Shown here in pieces: positions 1 through 7,877 of a DNA stretch of 24,736 bases. The stretch lies in the NCBI GenBank assembly GCA_036794395.1, contig DAIRGS010000080.1, positions 1 to 24,736 on the forward strand, given 5' to 3'. Origin of the DNA: DASXMX01 sp036794395. GTDB taxonomy: Bacteria; Planctomycetota; Phycisphaerae; Tepidisphaerales; Tepidisphaeraceae. The translations under genes were made by a program, and so were the position numbers. Position 1 is the first letter of the stretch. Each line of letters starts with the position of its first letter. Below the pieces are notes generated by a model that was not told the DNA's origin, did no database searches, and was given only the letters and a program-made list of their open reading frames with translations.

Positions 1-170
1 GAGGATCCGGGGCGGCGCTGAGTACAGCTGTGCCCCGGCGTGGGGGGTGATCTGCGTGGAGTGGGGCTATTCGGGGGCGAAGGGCGTGAGATGAGTTTTG
101 TGGGTGGCGCGTGATTCTGCACAGTCATTTAAGGGGAAGTGACGGTTGGTTTCAGCTGGGAAATGCGGGA

Positions 171-206
171 TTCACCGCGGAGACGCGGAGAGCGCAGAGA
201 AGACAG
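171..206 (+). repeat. Intergenic repeat, 'ACC-CGGAG...CAGAGAAGACAG' family, copy 1
   Basis: A purine-rich stretch reading roughly TTCACCGCGGAGACGCGGAG followed by AGCGCAGAGAAGACAG. It matches with scattered differences the plus-strand element at 10825-10864 and the reverse complement of 11201-11235. It lies downstream of the D-amino-acid dehydrogenase stop, in a stretch (1-265) where I find no convincing gene. From general knowledge this type of degenerate intergenic repeat is common in planctomycetes and some other phyla; its role is unknown. Confidence 0.6.
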
Positions 207-265
207 CGGAAAATGGAATGTCTGGTTTTCGCAGGGTAACTTCGGTTGCTTTGTTACGATTTCAA

Positions 266-1528
266 CTACGTGTATCGATCGGGGTGAAGTTGGGTGAGAT
301 TGAAGTGAGTGGGCTCGTTTGAGATGGCGGCGGCGATGATTTGGCCGGTGATGGGGGCGAGGCTGATGCCCATCATGCCGTGGCCGGTGGCGATGAGGAC
401 GTTGTTGTATCTGCGCGTGCGACCTATGTATGGGAGGCCATCTGGTGGGCAGGGGCGGAGGCCATGCCAAGCGGGAATTGCTTTGAAATCGGCGGGTGAG
501 AACTGGGGATAGTAGTTGGGGATGGATAGGATGATGCCTTCGACGCGCTGGGGGTTGGTGGATTCGTCGAGGCCAACCAGTTCCATTGTTCCCCCGAAGC
601 GGAGGGTTTGACCCATGGGAGTTACGGCGACGCGGGCTTCGGTGAGGATGGCGCAGGTTTTGGGCAAATGGGCGGGTGCGGGGAGCGTCAGGCTGTAGCC
701 TTTGCCGGCCAGCATGGGGAGGCGGAGGCCCAGGGAGCGGGCGATTGGCGTTGACCAGACGCCAGCGCAGATCACGCATTCGTCGAATTCGAGATCGCCT
801 TGGGAGGTTTTGGCGGCGGTCAGGCGCGGTCCTTTGAAGCGCCAGGATTCGAGCGGGGTTTGCCAGAGGAACTTAATGCCAGATTGTTCGAGGCGGGCGC
901 GCAGGGAATTGATGAGTTCCTGGGGGGTTAGATGGGAGTCCTTGGGAAAGAAGACTGCACCGGCAACATCCATATTGATATTCGGCTCTTTGGCGGCAGT
1001 TTGTGCGCGATTGAGGACTTCGGCGGGGATGCCCAGCGCGACCGCCCTGCCGGCCACCTCGGCTTCTTCGTGCAGGGTTTGCTCGGTCTTGCAGAGCATG
1101 AGCAGGCCGTTTTGGGTGAGGCCGAAGTCGTTGGCAAATTCGGTCGCGAGCTTTTGGTATGCGGCGAGGCTGGCTAGATGCAGGTCGCGCAATACCGGGG
1201 CGGCCTGCGCTACTTTCGATGCGGTGGCGGCGCGCCAGAAGTTCCATCCCCAGGTGAGCAATTCCCAACTCAAACGCGGCTTAATGTAAAATGGACTGCG
1301 CGGGTTGCGCATCATGGAGAGGCCCATCGCAATCATTCCCGGAGCGGCCAGGGGAATGAAATGGCTGGGGACGATCATGCCGGCGTTACCGCTGGAGCAG
1401 CGATCACCATCGGGCGTGCCGCGATCGATGATCGTAACGGTGTGACCGCGCTGCGCGGCGTAGTGCGCGACACACAGGCCGATGACCCCCCCGCCGATCA
1501 CGAGGATGGATTTGCGGCGGTCTTTCAT
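266..1528 (-). CDS. FAD-dependent D-amino-acid / D-hydroxyproline dehydrogenase (DadA-like)
   Basis: A 420-residue flavoprotein of the DAO/DadA family. The N-terminus has the Rossmann dinucleotide-binding motif (GGGVIG, residues 12-17) followed by an acidic strand end (IIDRG). The C-terminus has the family pattern GLRPCPPDGLPYIGR and then an ATGHGMMGISLAPITG-type FAD loop. The likely reaction is oxidation of a D-amino acid to the imine; next to a hydroxyproline epimerase the best guess is cis-4-hydroxy-D-proline to pyrroline-4-hydroxy-2-carboxylate, with electrons passed to the respiratory chain. The start ATG overlaps the stop of the upstream epimerase gene as ATGA, so the two are probably translationally coupled. 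The reading frame stays open far upstream (to 2302), but that part is a shadow of the epimerase gene. The substrate is inferred from context; a general D-amino-acid dehydrogenase is the alternative. Confidence 0.87.
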   Translation of the reverse strand: MKDRRKSILVIGGGVIGLCVAHYAAQRGHTVTIIDRGTPDGDRCSSGNAGMIVPSHFIPLAAPGMIAMGLSMMRNPRSPFYIKPRLSWELLTWGWNFWRAATASKVAQAAPVLRDLHLASLAAYQKLATEFANDFGLTQNGLLMLCKTEQTLHEEAEVAGRAVALGIPAEVLNRAQTAAKEPNINMDVAGAVFFPKDSHLTPQELINSLRARLEQSGIKFLWQTPLESWRFKGPRLTAAKTSQGDLEFDECVICAGVWSTPIARSLGLRLPMLAGKGYSLTLPAPAHLPKTCAILTEARVAVTPMGQTLRFGGTMELVGLDESTNPQRVEGIILSIPNYYPQFSPADFKAIPAWHGLRPCPPDGLPYIGRTRRYNNVLIATGHGMMGISLAPITGQIIAAAISNEPTHFNLTQLHPDRYT

Positions 1529-2484
1529 CGCGAACTTGGGCTGATTCCCCAGCGAAAGGGATCGGCGGGATTTATCAGCAGGGTAGCTTCGCTCGTGATA
1601 TAGGCGCTGCCTTTGATTGTGGGGATGATCTGGCCATCGTGGAGTTCGGCGGAGGCTTCGAAGACGCTGCCGATGATGCTTTCCTGGCGCCAGATTTGGC
1701 CGGGCTTTAGTTTTTGATCGGCGACGAGGCAGGCGATTTTCGCGCTGGTGCCGGTGCCGCAGGGTGAGCGGTCGTAGGCGCCGCCGGGGCAGAGGACGAA
1801 GTTGCGGGCGTTGATGCCGGGCGTTGGGGAAGGGGCGACGAGTTCGATGTGGTCGATGGGTTTGGCATCGGCGCCGGTGATGGAGGCGCGGTCGAGGGCG
1901 CGGCGGATTTTCCAGCAGAAGGCGGTTAGGGATTCGATGTTTGCCGGTTCGAGATTCTGTTGGTGGTCGTGGACGAGGAAGAACCAGTTCCCGCCCCAGG
2001 CGATATCGCCGGTGATGGGGCCGTGGCTTTCGACATCGACAGAGACATTTTTGGCGTGGAGATAGCTGGGGACGTTGCGGATGGAGACGGAGTTGGGATC
2101 GTGGAGTGTTGCGGTGACGATGCCGACTGGGGTTTCGATGCGATGAACGCCAGGAGCTGCACGGCCGAGGTGGCTGAGGGTGGCCATGACGCCAATCATT
2201 CCGTGGCCGCACATGCCGAGGTAGCCGACGTTGTTGAAGAAGATGACGGCGGCGGTGCAGGTGGGGTCGGTGGGGTCGAGGAGCAGAGCGCCGACCAGGC
2301 AATCGGAGCCGCGGGGTTCGCTGACGATGGCGGAGCGGAAATGGTCGTGGTGATCGCGGAAGCGGGTGAGGCGATCGGCCAGGGAGCCGGCGCCGAGATC
2401 GGGGCCGCCAGCGATGACGACGCGGGTGGGTTCTCCGGCGGTGTGGGAGTCGATGATGCGGATGGGGGTTAGTTGGGAGTCCAT
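1525..2484 (-). CDS. 4-hydroxyproline 2-epimerase (proline racemase family)
   Basis: A 319-residue, full-length member of the proline racemase family. Both catalytic cysteines are present: Cys92 in MCGHG and Cys242 in DRSPCGTG. A Cys/Cys pair is the state known for 4-hydroxyproline epimerases and proline racemases; trans-3-hydroxyproline dehydratases have Thr at the first position. The enzyme should interconvert trans-4-hydroxy-L-proline and cis-4-hydroxy-D-proline in the cytoplasm, supplying the flavoprotein encoded immediately downstream with a 4-bp overlap. ATG 2484 is chosen because it has a GAGGGAG ribosome site 7 nt upstream; the in-frame extension to 2541 is proline/arginine-rich and unlike the family. 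That ribosome site lies in a predicted hairpin (see the separate entry). The DUF1501 gene ends 60 bp upstream on the same strand. A true proline racemase is the main alternative, less likely given the neighbour. Confidence 0.9.
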   Translation of the reverse strand: MDSQLTPIRIIDSHTAGEPTRVVIAGGPDLGAGSLADRLTRFRDHHDHFRSAIVSEPRGSDCLVGALLLDPTDPTCTAAVIFFNNVGYLGMCGHGMIGVMATLSHLGRAAPGVHRIETPVGIVTATLHDPNSVSIRNVPSYLHAKNVSVDVESHGPITGDIAWGGNWFFLVHDHQQNLEPANIESLTAFCWKIRRALDRASITGADAKPIDHIELVAPSPTPGINARNFVLCPGGAYDRSPCGTGTSAKIACLVADQKLKPGQIWRQESIIGSVFEASAELHDGQIIPTIKGSAYITSEATLLINPADPFRWGISPSSR

Positions 2485-2491
2485 GGTATTA

Positions 2492-2527
2492 CTCCCTCTT
2501 GTTCGGGGGCGCGGGGGGCAGAGGGAG
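2492..2527 (-). promoter_or_regulatory. Hairpin sequestering the ribosome site of the epimerase gene
   Basis: On the minus strand the arm CTCCCTCT (2527-2520) is perfectly complementary to AGAGGGAG (2499-2492), which contains the ribosome-binding site of the gene starting at 2484. The loop is 20 nt and very C-rich. The upstream arm begins 17 nt after the DUF1501 stop codon, so ribosomes finishing DUF1501 could open the hairpin. The complementarity is seen directly; regulation by it is inferred. Confidence 0.45.
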
Positions 2528-2544
2528 CGAGCACTCTCCACTGG

Positions 2545-4014
2545 TCAGGCAATAATTTCCGGCACGACCTGGCCGTATACGTCGGTGAGGCGGAAGTCGC
2601 GACCGGCGTAGCGGTAGGTGAATTTTTCGTGGTCGAAGCCGAGTAGTCGGAGGATGGTGGCGTGGAGGTCGTGGACATGGACGGGTTTATCGGCGGCTTT
2701 GAAGCCGGTTTCGTCGGTGGCGCCGTGAACATATCCGCCTTTGACTCCCCCGCCGGCAAGCCACATGGTGAAGCCGTGGTTGTTGTGATCGCGGCCATTA
2801 AGGTGGCCGGCATTTGAGCCGGGGGTGGGGAGTTCGACGGTTGGCGTGCGGCCGAATTCGCCGCCCCAGATGACGAGGGTGTCGTCGAGCATACCGCGTT
2901 GTTTGAGATCGACGAGCAGCGCGGCAATGCCTTGATCGCACTGCCGGGCGAGCTTGGTGTGGTTGTCTTTCAGATCGTCGTGGCTGTCCCAGGGCTGGCC
3001 CTGTCCATGCCAGACCTGGATGAATCGGACGCCGCGCTCGAGAAGACGGCGGGCAATAAGAAGCTGGCGGGCCTGGGTGCCGGGGCCGTACATGTCGAGG
3101 ATATGTTTGGGCTCGCGATTGACGTCGAAAGCATCAGCGGCATCCATCTGCATGCGGTAAGCGAGCTCGAAGGATTGGATTCGAGCTTCGAGCTGTGGAT
3201 CCTGGCGGCGCTGTTTCAGGTGCGACTGATTGAGCTCCAGCAGCAGATCAAGCTGGCGGCGCTGTTCGGATAGGGATTCGTAATCGTTGCGGATATAGCT
3301 GACGAGCTTATCGATTTGGGTGTATTGGGTGTCGATGTAGGTGCCCTGATATACGCCGGGCAGGAAGCCGGATTGCCAGTTCTGGGATTCCTGAATGGGG
3401 TACCCGCCGGGGCACATGGTGATGAAGCCGGGAAGGTTTTGATTTTCAGAACCGAGGCCGTAGGTCACCCATGAGCCGAAACTGGGGCGGACGAGGCGTG
3501 CTTCGCCGCAGTTCATCAGGAGAAGCGATGGTTCGTGGTTTGGGACGTCGGCGTGCATGGACCGGACGACGCAGATATCGTCGATGCACTGGGCGACGTT
3601 GGGAAAAAGATCGCTGACTTCGATGCCGGACTGGCCATACTTTTTGAATTTGAAGGGCGAGGGCATCGCAGCGCCGGTTTTTCGTTCGGTGCGGAGGTTG
3701 GCGATGGGCAGGGTTTTGCCGGCATATTTTTCGAGGAGCGGCTTGGGGTCAAACGTATCGACGTGCGAAGGGCCGCCGTTCATGAAGAGGTGAATGACGC
3801 GCTTGGCGCTTGCGGGAAGCGGCGAAGGCTTCACGGCCAGCGGATTGAGCGACATCGCGTTTTGCGCCGATGCGGTATCGGCCGTGAGCATGCCCAGGCC
3901 GCCCATCATTTGAGCCAAGGCGAGGCCGCCCATGCCCATGCCGCACTTTCCGAGGAATTGGCGGCGATTAAATGAAGCGGCTTCGGCGGAGAGTTTGTGT
4001 TCCAGAGGATTCAT
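2545..4014 (-). CDS. DUF1501 protein (exported, Tat-type leader)
   Basis: A 489-residue member of the DUF1501 family, which has an alkaline-phosphatase/sulfatase-like fold and is greatly expanded in planctomycetes. The N-terminus has a twin-arginine leader (NRRQFLG at 16-22, then a Gly/Ala/Met-rich hydrophobic stretch and ADTASAQ as a probable cleavage region). Diagnostic segments include HLFMNGGPSHVDTFDPK near residue 75, a WGGEFGRTP segment and a GRDHNNHGF segment near the C-terminus, rich in candidate metal ligands. It should fold in the cytoplasm with a cofactor or metal and act in the periplasm. The upstream DUF1549/DUF1553 gene ends 4 bp before this start, the usual partnership. No clear ribosome site precedes the ATG, consistent with coupling to the upstream gene. 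Its substrate is unknown; the hydroxyproline genes downstream are a possible clue. Confidence 0.92.
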   Translation of the reverse strand: MNPLEHKLSAEAASFNRRQFLGKCGMGMGGLALAQMMGGLGMLTADTASAQNAMSLNPLAVKPSPLPASAKRVIHLFMNGGPSHVDTFDPKPLLEKYAGKTLPIANLRTERKTGAAMPSPFKFKKYGQSGIEVSDLFPNVAQCIDDICVVRSMHADVPNHEPSLLLMNCGEARLVRPSFGSWVTYGLGSENQNLPGFITMCPGGYPIQESQNWQSGFLPGVYQGTYIDTQYTQIDKLVSYIRNDYESLSEQRRQLDLLLELNQSHLKQRRQDPQLEARIQSFELAYRMQMDAADAFDVNREPKHILDMYGPGTQARQLLIARRLLERGVRFIQVWHGQGQPWDSHDDLKDNHTKLARQCDQGIAALLVDLKQRGMLDDTLVIWGGEFGRTPTVELPTPGSNAGHLNGRDHNNHGFTMWLAGGGVKGGYVHGATDETGFKAADKPVHVHDLHATILRLLGFDHEKFTYRYAGRDFRLTDVYGQVVPEIIA

Positions 4015-4018
4015 TTAC

Positions 4019-6808
4019 TTAATCCACGAATACGAATTCATTGCTTTCGAGAAGGACTTGGGCGTATTGCTCCCAGAGGTTCAGGCGTTTTGAGCTCGTC
4101 TCGGAGCTGACGAATTTCAATCCGCTGGCCAATTCGTCGGCAGTGGGCTGCCGTTGGTACGCAAGTGCGTACATGCGATTGATTCGTTCCGAGGGCTCGA
4201 CGGCCTGGGCGATCTCGGGGCGTTTCATCAGTTCCTTGGCTTCGCGAACGGCAAAGGGGCTGTTCATCAGGAACAGGGCCTGTTGGGGAACCGTGGTGGT
4301 GAAGCGCTGGGCGCTGGTGGCGTCGGGGGAGGCGAAATCGAAGGCACGGAAAACGCCGGGCAGGTTTTGGCGATCGATGAAGCCGTAAACGGTGCGACGG
4401 CTGGAATCGAGCACTTCAACGGAGCGGCCGCCCATGGCAGGATCGAGTCGTCCGGATACTTCGAGCAGGGCATCGCGGGTTGCTTCCCAATCCAATCGCT
4501 GGCGATTGAAGTGGGAGATGAGCATATTATCGGGGTCGGATCGTGCGACTGATTCGTCGGTGTCGCTGGACTGCTGATAGGTGGCCGAGAGCATGATCAG
4601 GCGATGGATGTTTTTGATCGACCAATTGCCTTCCATGAAACGCATCGCGAGGTAATCAAGCAATTCGGGATGGGTCGGCGGATCACTGCGGAGGCCGAAA
4701 TCGCTGGGCGTTCGGACCAGGCCTTTGCCGAAGTGGTGCATCCAGATGCGATTGACCATCACGCGGGCCGTGAGCGGATTTTCTTTGCTGGCGATATGCT
4801 CGGCCAGCTCAAGGCGTCCGCTGCCCTTGGCGAAGGGCTTTTCGTCTGAAGGGGAGAGCGCCGTAAGAAACGCAGGTTTAACCAGCGGGCCGGGATTCCC
4901 GGGGTTTCCGCGTAGAAAGATGTTCTGCGGAGCACGGCTGGGCGAGTCCTGCAAGGCCATCGCACGCGGGGGCGCGCCGGGATCAGTCACCTTGAATGCT
5001 TCAATCTCGCGATGGAGAGTGCGTTCACGCTGGCCTTCCTGGACGGTGAAGACGCGGGTCCGTTCTTCGAACGAAACGCTTGTGGGCGAGATCGGAGAAC
5101 GCAAGACGTTGCGAAGTTCTTCTTCCTGGGGGTACTCGCGATCGTCGGAGGCATCGCAGGCGGCGATGGCCTTTCCATACCGCTCGGCCACTTCGCGAAG
5201 CGATGCTGGCGGGGTGGTTTCGAAAGCCTCGTGAATGAGTGGATTCAGATTTTCGCCGACAACGACATTCGCGGTCACATCGGCGGATCTGGCGGCAAAG
5301 TCGGATTCGGGGATCGCGGCATATGCATTCCATGCGGCGAAAATTGAATCAGTTGGGCTTGAATGATTGTTGAGATAGCTCTTCCAGCGCGCGGTCATGA
5401 ACGGCGTGATGGCATCCGCTTTGGCGGTCCTGGCGGGTTTGACCGGCCCAGCATCGGACACCTGGGCCGAACGCGTCGACATCATGTATCCCGCGATTTG
5501 GGCAGACGTGCGCAGGAGGGCCAAGTGTTCGGCGAAGCGGTCGCGTGCGTATTTTGTCGCGCCCTGCTCCTTTCGAGCCAGTTCCTCGGTGAACTGCTTG
5601 AAGCCAGGGGTGTTTCCCGGCTTGCCGATCAGGGGGAGGTCTTTGGACTCGGGGCTGTTATTAAAAACCGCATAGAGGGCGTAATAGTCTTTTTGCGGAA
5701 TCGGATCGAACTTGTGATCGTGGCAGCGCGCGCAGCCGACGGTCATGGCCATGGTTCCGCGGCACAGCACGTCGATGCGATCGTCGATGATGTCGGACTG
5801 ATTGTTGAGAAATCGCCGGCCGAGCGTGAGAAATCCCTCGGCGGCTAGGGCGGAATTATCGCCCTTGAGGTCGAGCCGGTCAGCGGCGATCTGGTCGATG
5901 AGAAACTGATCGTATGGGAGATCATCGTTCAGGGCGTTGATGACCCAGTCGCGATAGGTGTATGAGTACGGATAGCGCCGTTCTTCCTCAAAGACGTAGC
6001 CTTTGGTGTCAGAGTAGCGCGCCACATCCAGCCAGTACCTCCCCCACCGCTCGCCATAATGTTTGGAGGCAAGCAGGCGGTCGATGACGTTGGCGTACGC
6101 GTCTGCGGAACTATCGGCTTCAAAGGCCCGCACTTGTGCATCCGTGGGAGGCAGGCCGGTCAGGTCGAAAGTTGCCCGGCGGATAAGGGTCCGTTTATCC
6201 GCCGGGTTAGAAGGGTGGAGGTTCTGCGCCTCCAGCTTAGCCAGCACAAATCGATCGATCGCGTTGCGGGCCCAGGACGTTTGCTTTACCTGCGGAATGG
6301 CAGGCTCGCGCGGGCTGACAAAGGCCCAGTGCTGCTTTGGATCGGCCGGCGATGCCTGCGCATGCGCGGCCCTGGGGTACGGCGCGCCCATCTTGATCCA
6401 CTGCTTGAAATTGTTGATGACATTTGCCGGCAGCTTGCGGGGTTTCCCGTTCTTGGGCGGGGGCATTAAAAGGGCATCGTGGGAATCGGTGTCCTTATCT
6501 TCGTAGACAATGGCGGTAATCAACAGGCTTTTGTCGGGATCGCCGGGGACGATCGATGGCTTGCCTGATTCGCCTCCTTTGAGCAGTGAGGCGAGGTCGT
6601 CGACGCGAAGCTTGCCCTTGATCTTCTTTTTTACTTCACTGTGACATTCATAACATTGCTGGACGAGGACGGGTCGGATCTTCGCTTCGAAGAAATCGAG
6701 CCCTTCCTTTGTCGGTGGCGCTGGGTCGGCGGCTTGTGCCGTCCTGCCCAGATGGCAAGCCAAGAAGGTTGCTGCCAGACTGATTGAAAGCTTCCACATA
6801 CCGCTCAT
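4019..6808 (-). CDS. PSCyt1-DUF1549-DUF1553 planctomycete cytochrome protein
   Basis: A 929-residue exported protein with the standard three-part planctomycete architecture. A signal peptide covers about residues 1-27 (ends TAQA-ADP). It is followed by a PSCyt1 cytochrome-c-like domain with heme motif CYECH (52-56), a DUF1549/PSCyt2 domain from about 150 containing a second CxxCH (CARCH, 359-363, followed by DHKFDPIP), and a DUF1553/PSD1 domain from about 690 (VMVNRIWMHHFGKGLVRTPSDFG, then LDYLA and the IKNIHRLIM segment). Two CxxCH motifs imply c-type heme attachment in the periplasm and a redox role. It is the first gene of the minus-strand run that continues with DUF1501, 4 bp away. ATG 6808 is chosen for the signal peptide; a second Met lies three codons in. 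The biochemical reaction of this family is not established. Confidence 0.94.
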   Translation of the reverse strand: MSGMWKLSISLAATFLACHLGRTAQAADPAPPTKEGLDFFEAKIRPVLVQQCYECHSEVKKKIKGKLRVDDLASLLKGGESGKPSIVPGDPDKSLLITAIVYEDKDTDSHDALLMPPPKNGKPRKLPANVINNFKQWIKMGAPYPRAAHAQASPADPKQHWAFVSPREPAIPQVKQTSWARNAIDRFVLAKLEAQNLHPSNPADKRTLIRRATFDLTGLPPTDAQVRAFEADSSADAYANVIDRLLASKHYGERWGRYWLDVARYSDTKGYVFEEERRYPYSYTYRDWVINALNDDLPYDQFLIDQIAADRLDLKGDNSALAAEGFLTLGRRFLNNQSDIIDDRIDVLCRGTMAMTVGCARCHDHKFDPIPQKDYYALYAVFNNSPESKDLPLIGKPGNTPGFKQFTEELARKEQGATKYARDRFAEHLALLRTSAQIAGYMMSTRSAQVSDAGPVKPARTAKADAITPFMTARWKSYLNNHSSPTDSIFAAWNAYAAIPESDFAARSADVTANVVVGENLNPLIHEAFETTPPASLREVAERYGKAIAACDASDDREYPQEEELRNVLRSPISPTSVSFEERTRVFTVQEGQRERTLHREIEAFKVTDPGAPPRAMALQDSPSRAPQNIFLRGNPGNPGPLVKPAFLTALSPSDEKPFAKGSGRLELAEHIASKENPLTARVMVNRIWMHHFGKGLVRTPSDFGLRSDPPTHPELLDYLAMRFMEGNWSIKNIHRLIMLSATYQQSSDTDESVARSDPDNMLISHFNRQRLDWEATRDALLEVSGRLDPAMGGRSVEVLDSSRRTVYGFIDRQNLPGVFRAFDFASPDATSAQRFTTTVPQQALFLMNSPFAVREAKELMKRPEIAQAVEPSERINRMYALAYQRQPTADELASGLKFVSSETSSKRLNLWEQYAQVLLESNEFVFVD

Positions 6809-6982
6809 AGGTTGTTTTCCCTGTAAGGGTTCCGGTCATTGGCGACTTCAGTCGATCGAAGCCGCCCGAGTCGGGCCGTTTACGAGGCCCGCCTTGTCAA
6901 TTGATAGTCGCCAGACAACCTGACGTTACATCAACTTTGACCTATTTTATGAGAAGCTGGGGACTGTGCACCTGCTTAACGA

Positions 6983-7687
6983 TTATTGAATCGGACTGCC
7001 AGGCTGCCCTGAAACCGCTTGAAGATGGATCAAATCGGGGTTATCCGTTGTTTGGGGGAACTTGGTCAGTGGGAGGGCGCGGGTTCGGTCGTCTGACCAT
7101 TGCCAGAATTCGCAATGGCCATCGGCGAAGGAGAGGCATGTTCCCCGTGAATGGAGGATGGCGGGGGAATCGGCCCATCGGTCGGCGGGGTAGGGCAGCA
7201 CAACAAATCCGCCCGTGTAGCCATTCTTGGTTTTGGGTGGGGTTTCTTCGATGAAAACGAATGTTCGGGCGGCGTTGGCGATCCGCAGGAGATCAGGGAC
7301 GTGTTTCATCCCAATGAACGGGAACGAACCGCCGAGATAATCGTTGATCGAATAACTCCGGCAGCCGTCGCGCAAGTCTTCGATGCAGTGAAACAATCGC
7401 CGGTCACCTCCTGCAAAGCTCGTCAGGGCAGAAATCTCGATCTCCTGGGAATCGGGCGGGAACGCGATTTGGGCCACGTTGCTGTCGCAGCGATAAAGTT
7501 TTCCGTCATTGGCATCCGCGTATGCCAGATATGCGGTGGTCAGTTGGCGAATATTCGACATGCACGTTACGCAACGACCCTGAGCCCGCGCACGGCTCAA
7601 AGCCGGAAGCAAAAAGATCATTAGCAGTGCGATGACTGCGACCACAACCACCATCTCCAGCAATGTGAATCCCCGGCGTGGTCGCAT
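6983..7687 (-). CDS. Type II-secretion-like pseudopilin with H-X9-DG motif
   Basis: A 234-residue protein starting with a short basic leader and the prepilin peptidase site GFTLLE (Gly6/Phe7, Glu at mature position 5), then one hydrophobic helix (about 8-30) and a globular domain. After the helix comes RCVTCMSNIRQL, the Cys-rich form of the N-LRQL segment usual in planctomycete pseudopilins. Near the C-terminus is HSRGTCLSFADG, an exact H-X9-DG motif, which marks the family of prepilin-like proteins expanded in planctomycetes, lentisphaerae and verrucomicrobia. Start 7687 is chosen because prepilin leaders are short; the frame is open to 7834 but that would put about 49 polar residues before the leader. 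An AAGGA lies 13 nt upstream, farther than ideal. It stands alone, divergent from purA. Its cargo or filament is unknown. Confidence 0.9.
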   Translation of the reverse strand: MRPRRGFTLLEMVVVVAVIALLMIFLLPALSRARAQGRCVTCMSNIRQLTTAYLAYADANDGKLYRCDSNVAQIAFPPDSQEIEISALTSFAGGDRRLFHCIEDLRDGCRSYSINDYLGGSFPFIGMKHVPDLLRIANAARTFVFIEETPPKTKNGYTGGFVVLPYPADRWADSPAILHSRGTCLSFADGHCEFWQWSDDRTRALPLTKFPQTTDNPDLIHLQAVSGQPGSPIQ

Positions 7688-7817
7688 CTGAATTCGCGCA
7701 TCCTTTTCGAACTTGAGGTTGCGTTGTGCGTGATGTTGCTCATGTGAAATAATTGGAATCGGCGGAAATTGCAACGTTAATTCTTTTTCAGGCGGTTTGG
7801 CTTTGTCGTGGCGATTC

Positions 7818-7846
7818 TTGACAGGCCTGTTCACCCCTCATACTTT
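7818..7846 (+). promoter_or_regulatory. Probable sigma70-type promoter of purA
   Basis: A perfect -35 hexamer TTGACA (7818-7823), a 17-nt spacer and a weaker -10 TACTTT (7841-7846; the overlapping CATACT at 7839 is an alternative with a 15-nt spacer). Transcription would begin about 10 nt further on, leaving a short leader that contains the ribosome site at 7862-7868. The hexamers are seen; activity is inferred. Confidence 0.5.
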
Positions 7847-7861
7847 CGCGTTTTATCCACC

Positions 7862-7868
7862 GGAAAGG
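7862..7868 (+). promoter_or_regulatory. Ribosome-binding site deciding the GTG start of purA
   Basis: GGAAAGG ends 9 nt before GTG 7878. It supports GTG 7878 over the upstream in-frame ATG at 7797, which would lie before the proposed promoter and add 27 residues absent from the family. Confidence 0.6.
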
Positions 7869-7877
7869 CAATCAAGC

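Noticed and set aside
1..128. Minus-strand open frame from ATG 128 to the left edge
   Set aside because: The translation is a proline/arginine-rich stretch with no family likeness and no ribosome site; too short to judge.
1529..2302. Upstream extension (258 residues) of the D-amino-acid dehydrogenase frame
   Set aside because: It is very rich in Arg, Pro and His and lies over the epimerase gene in another frame; the flavoprotein motif starts right after ATG 1528.
6895..6900. TTGACA hexamer on the minus strand upstream of the DUF1549/DUF1553 gene
   Set aside because: No acceptable -10 hexamer at 16-18 nt spacing, so it is not called a promoter.
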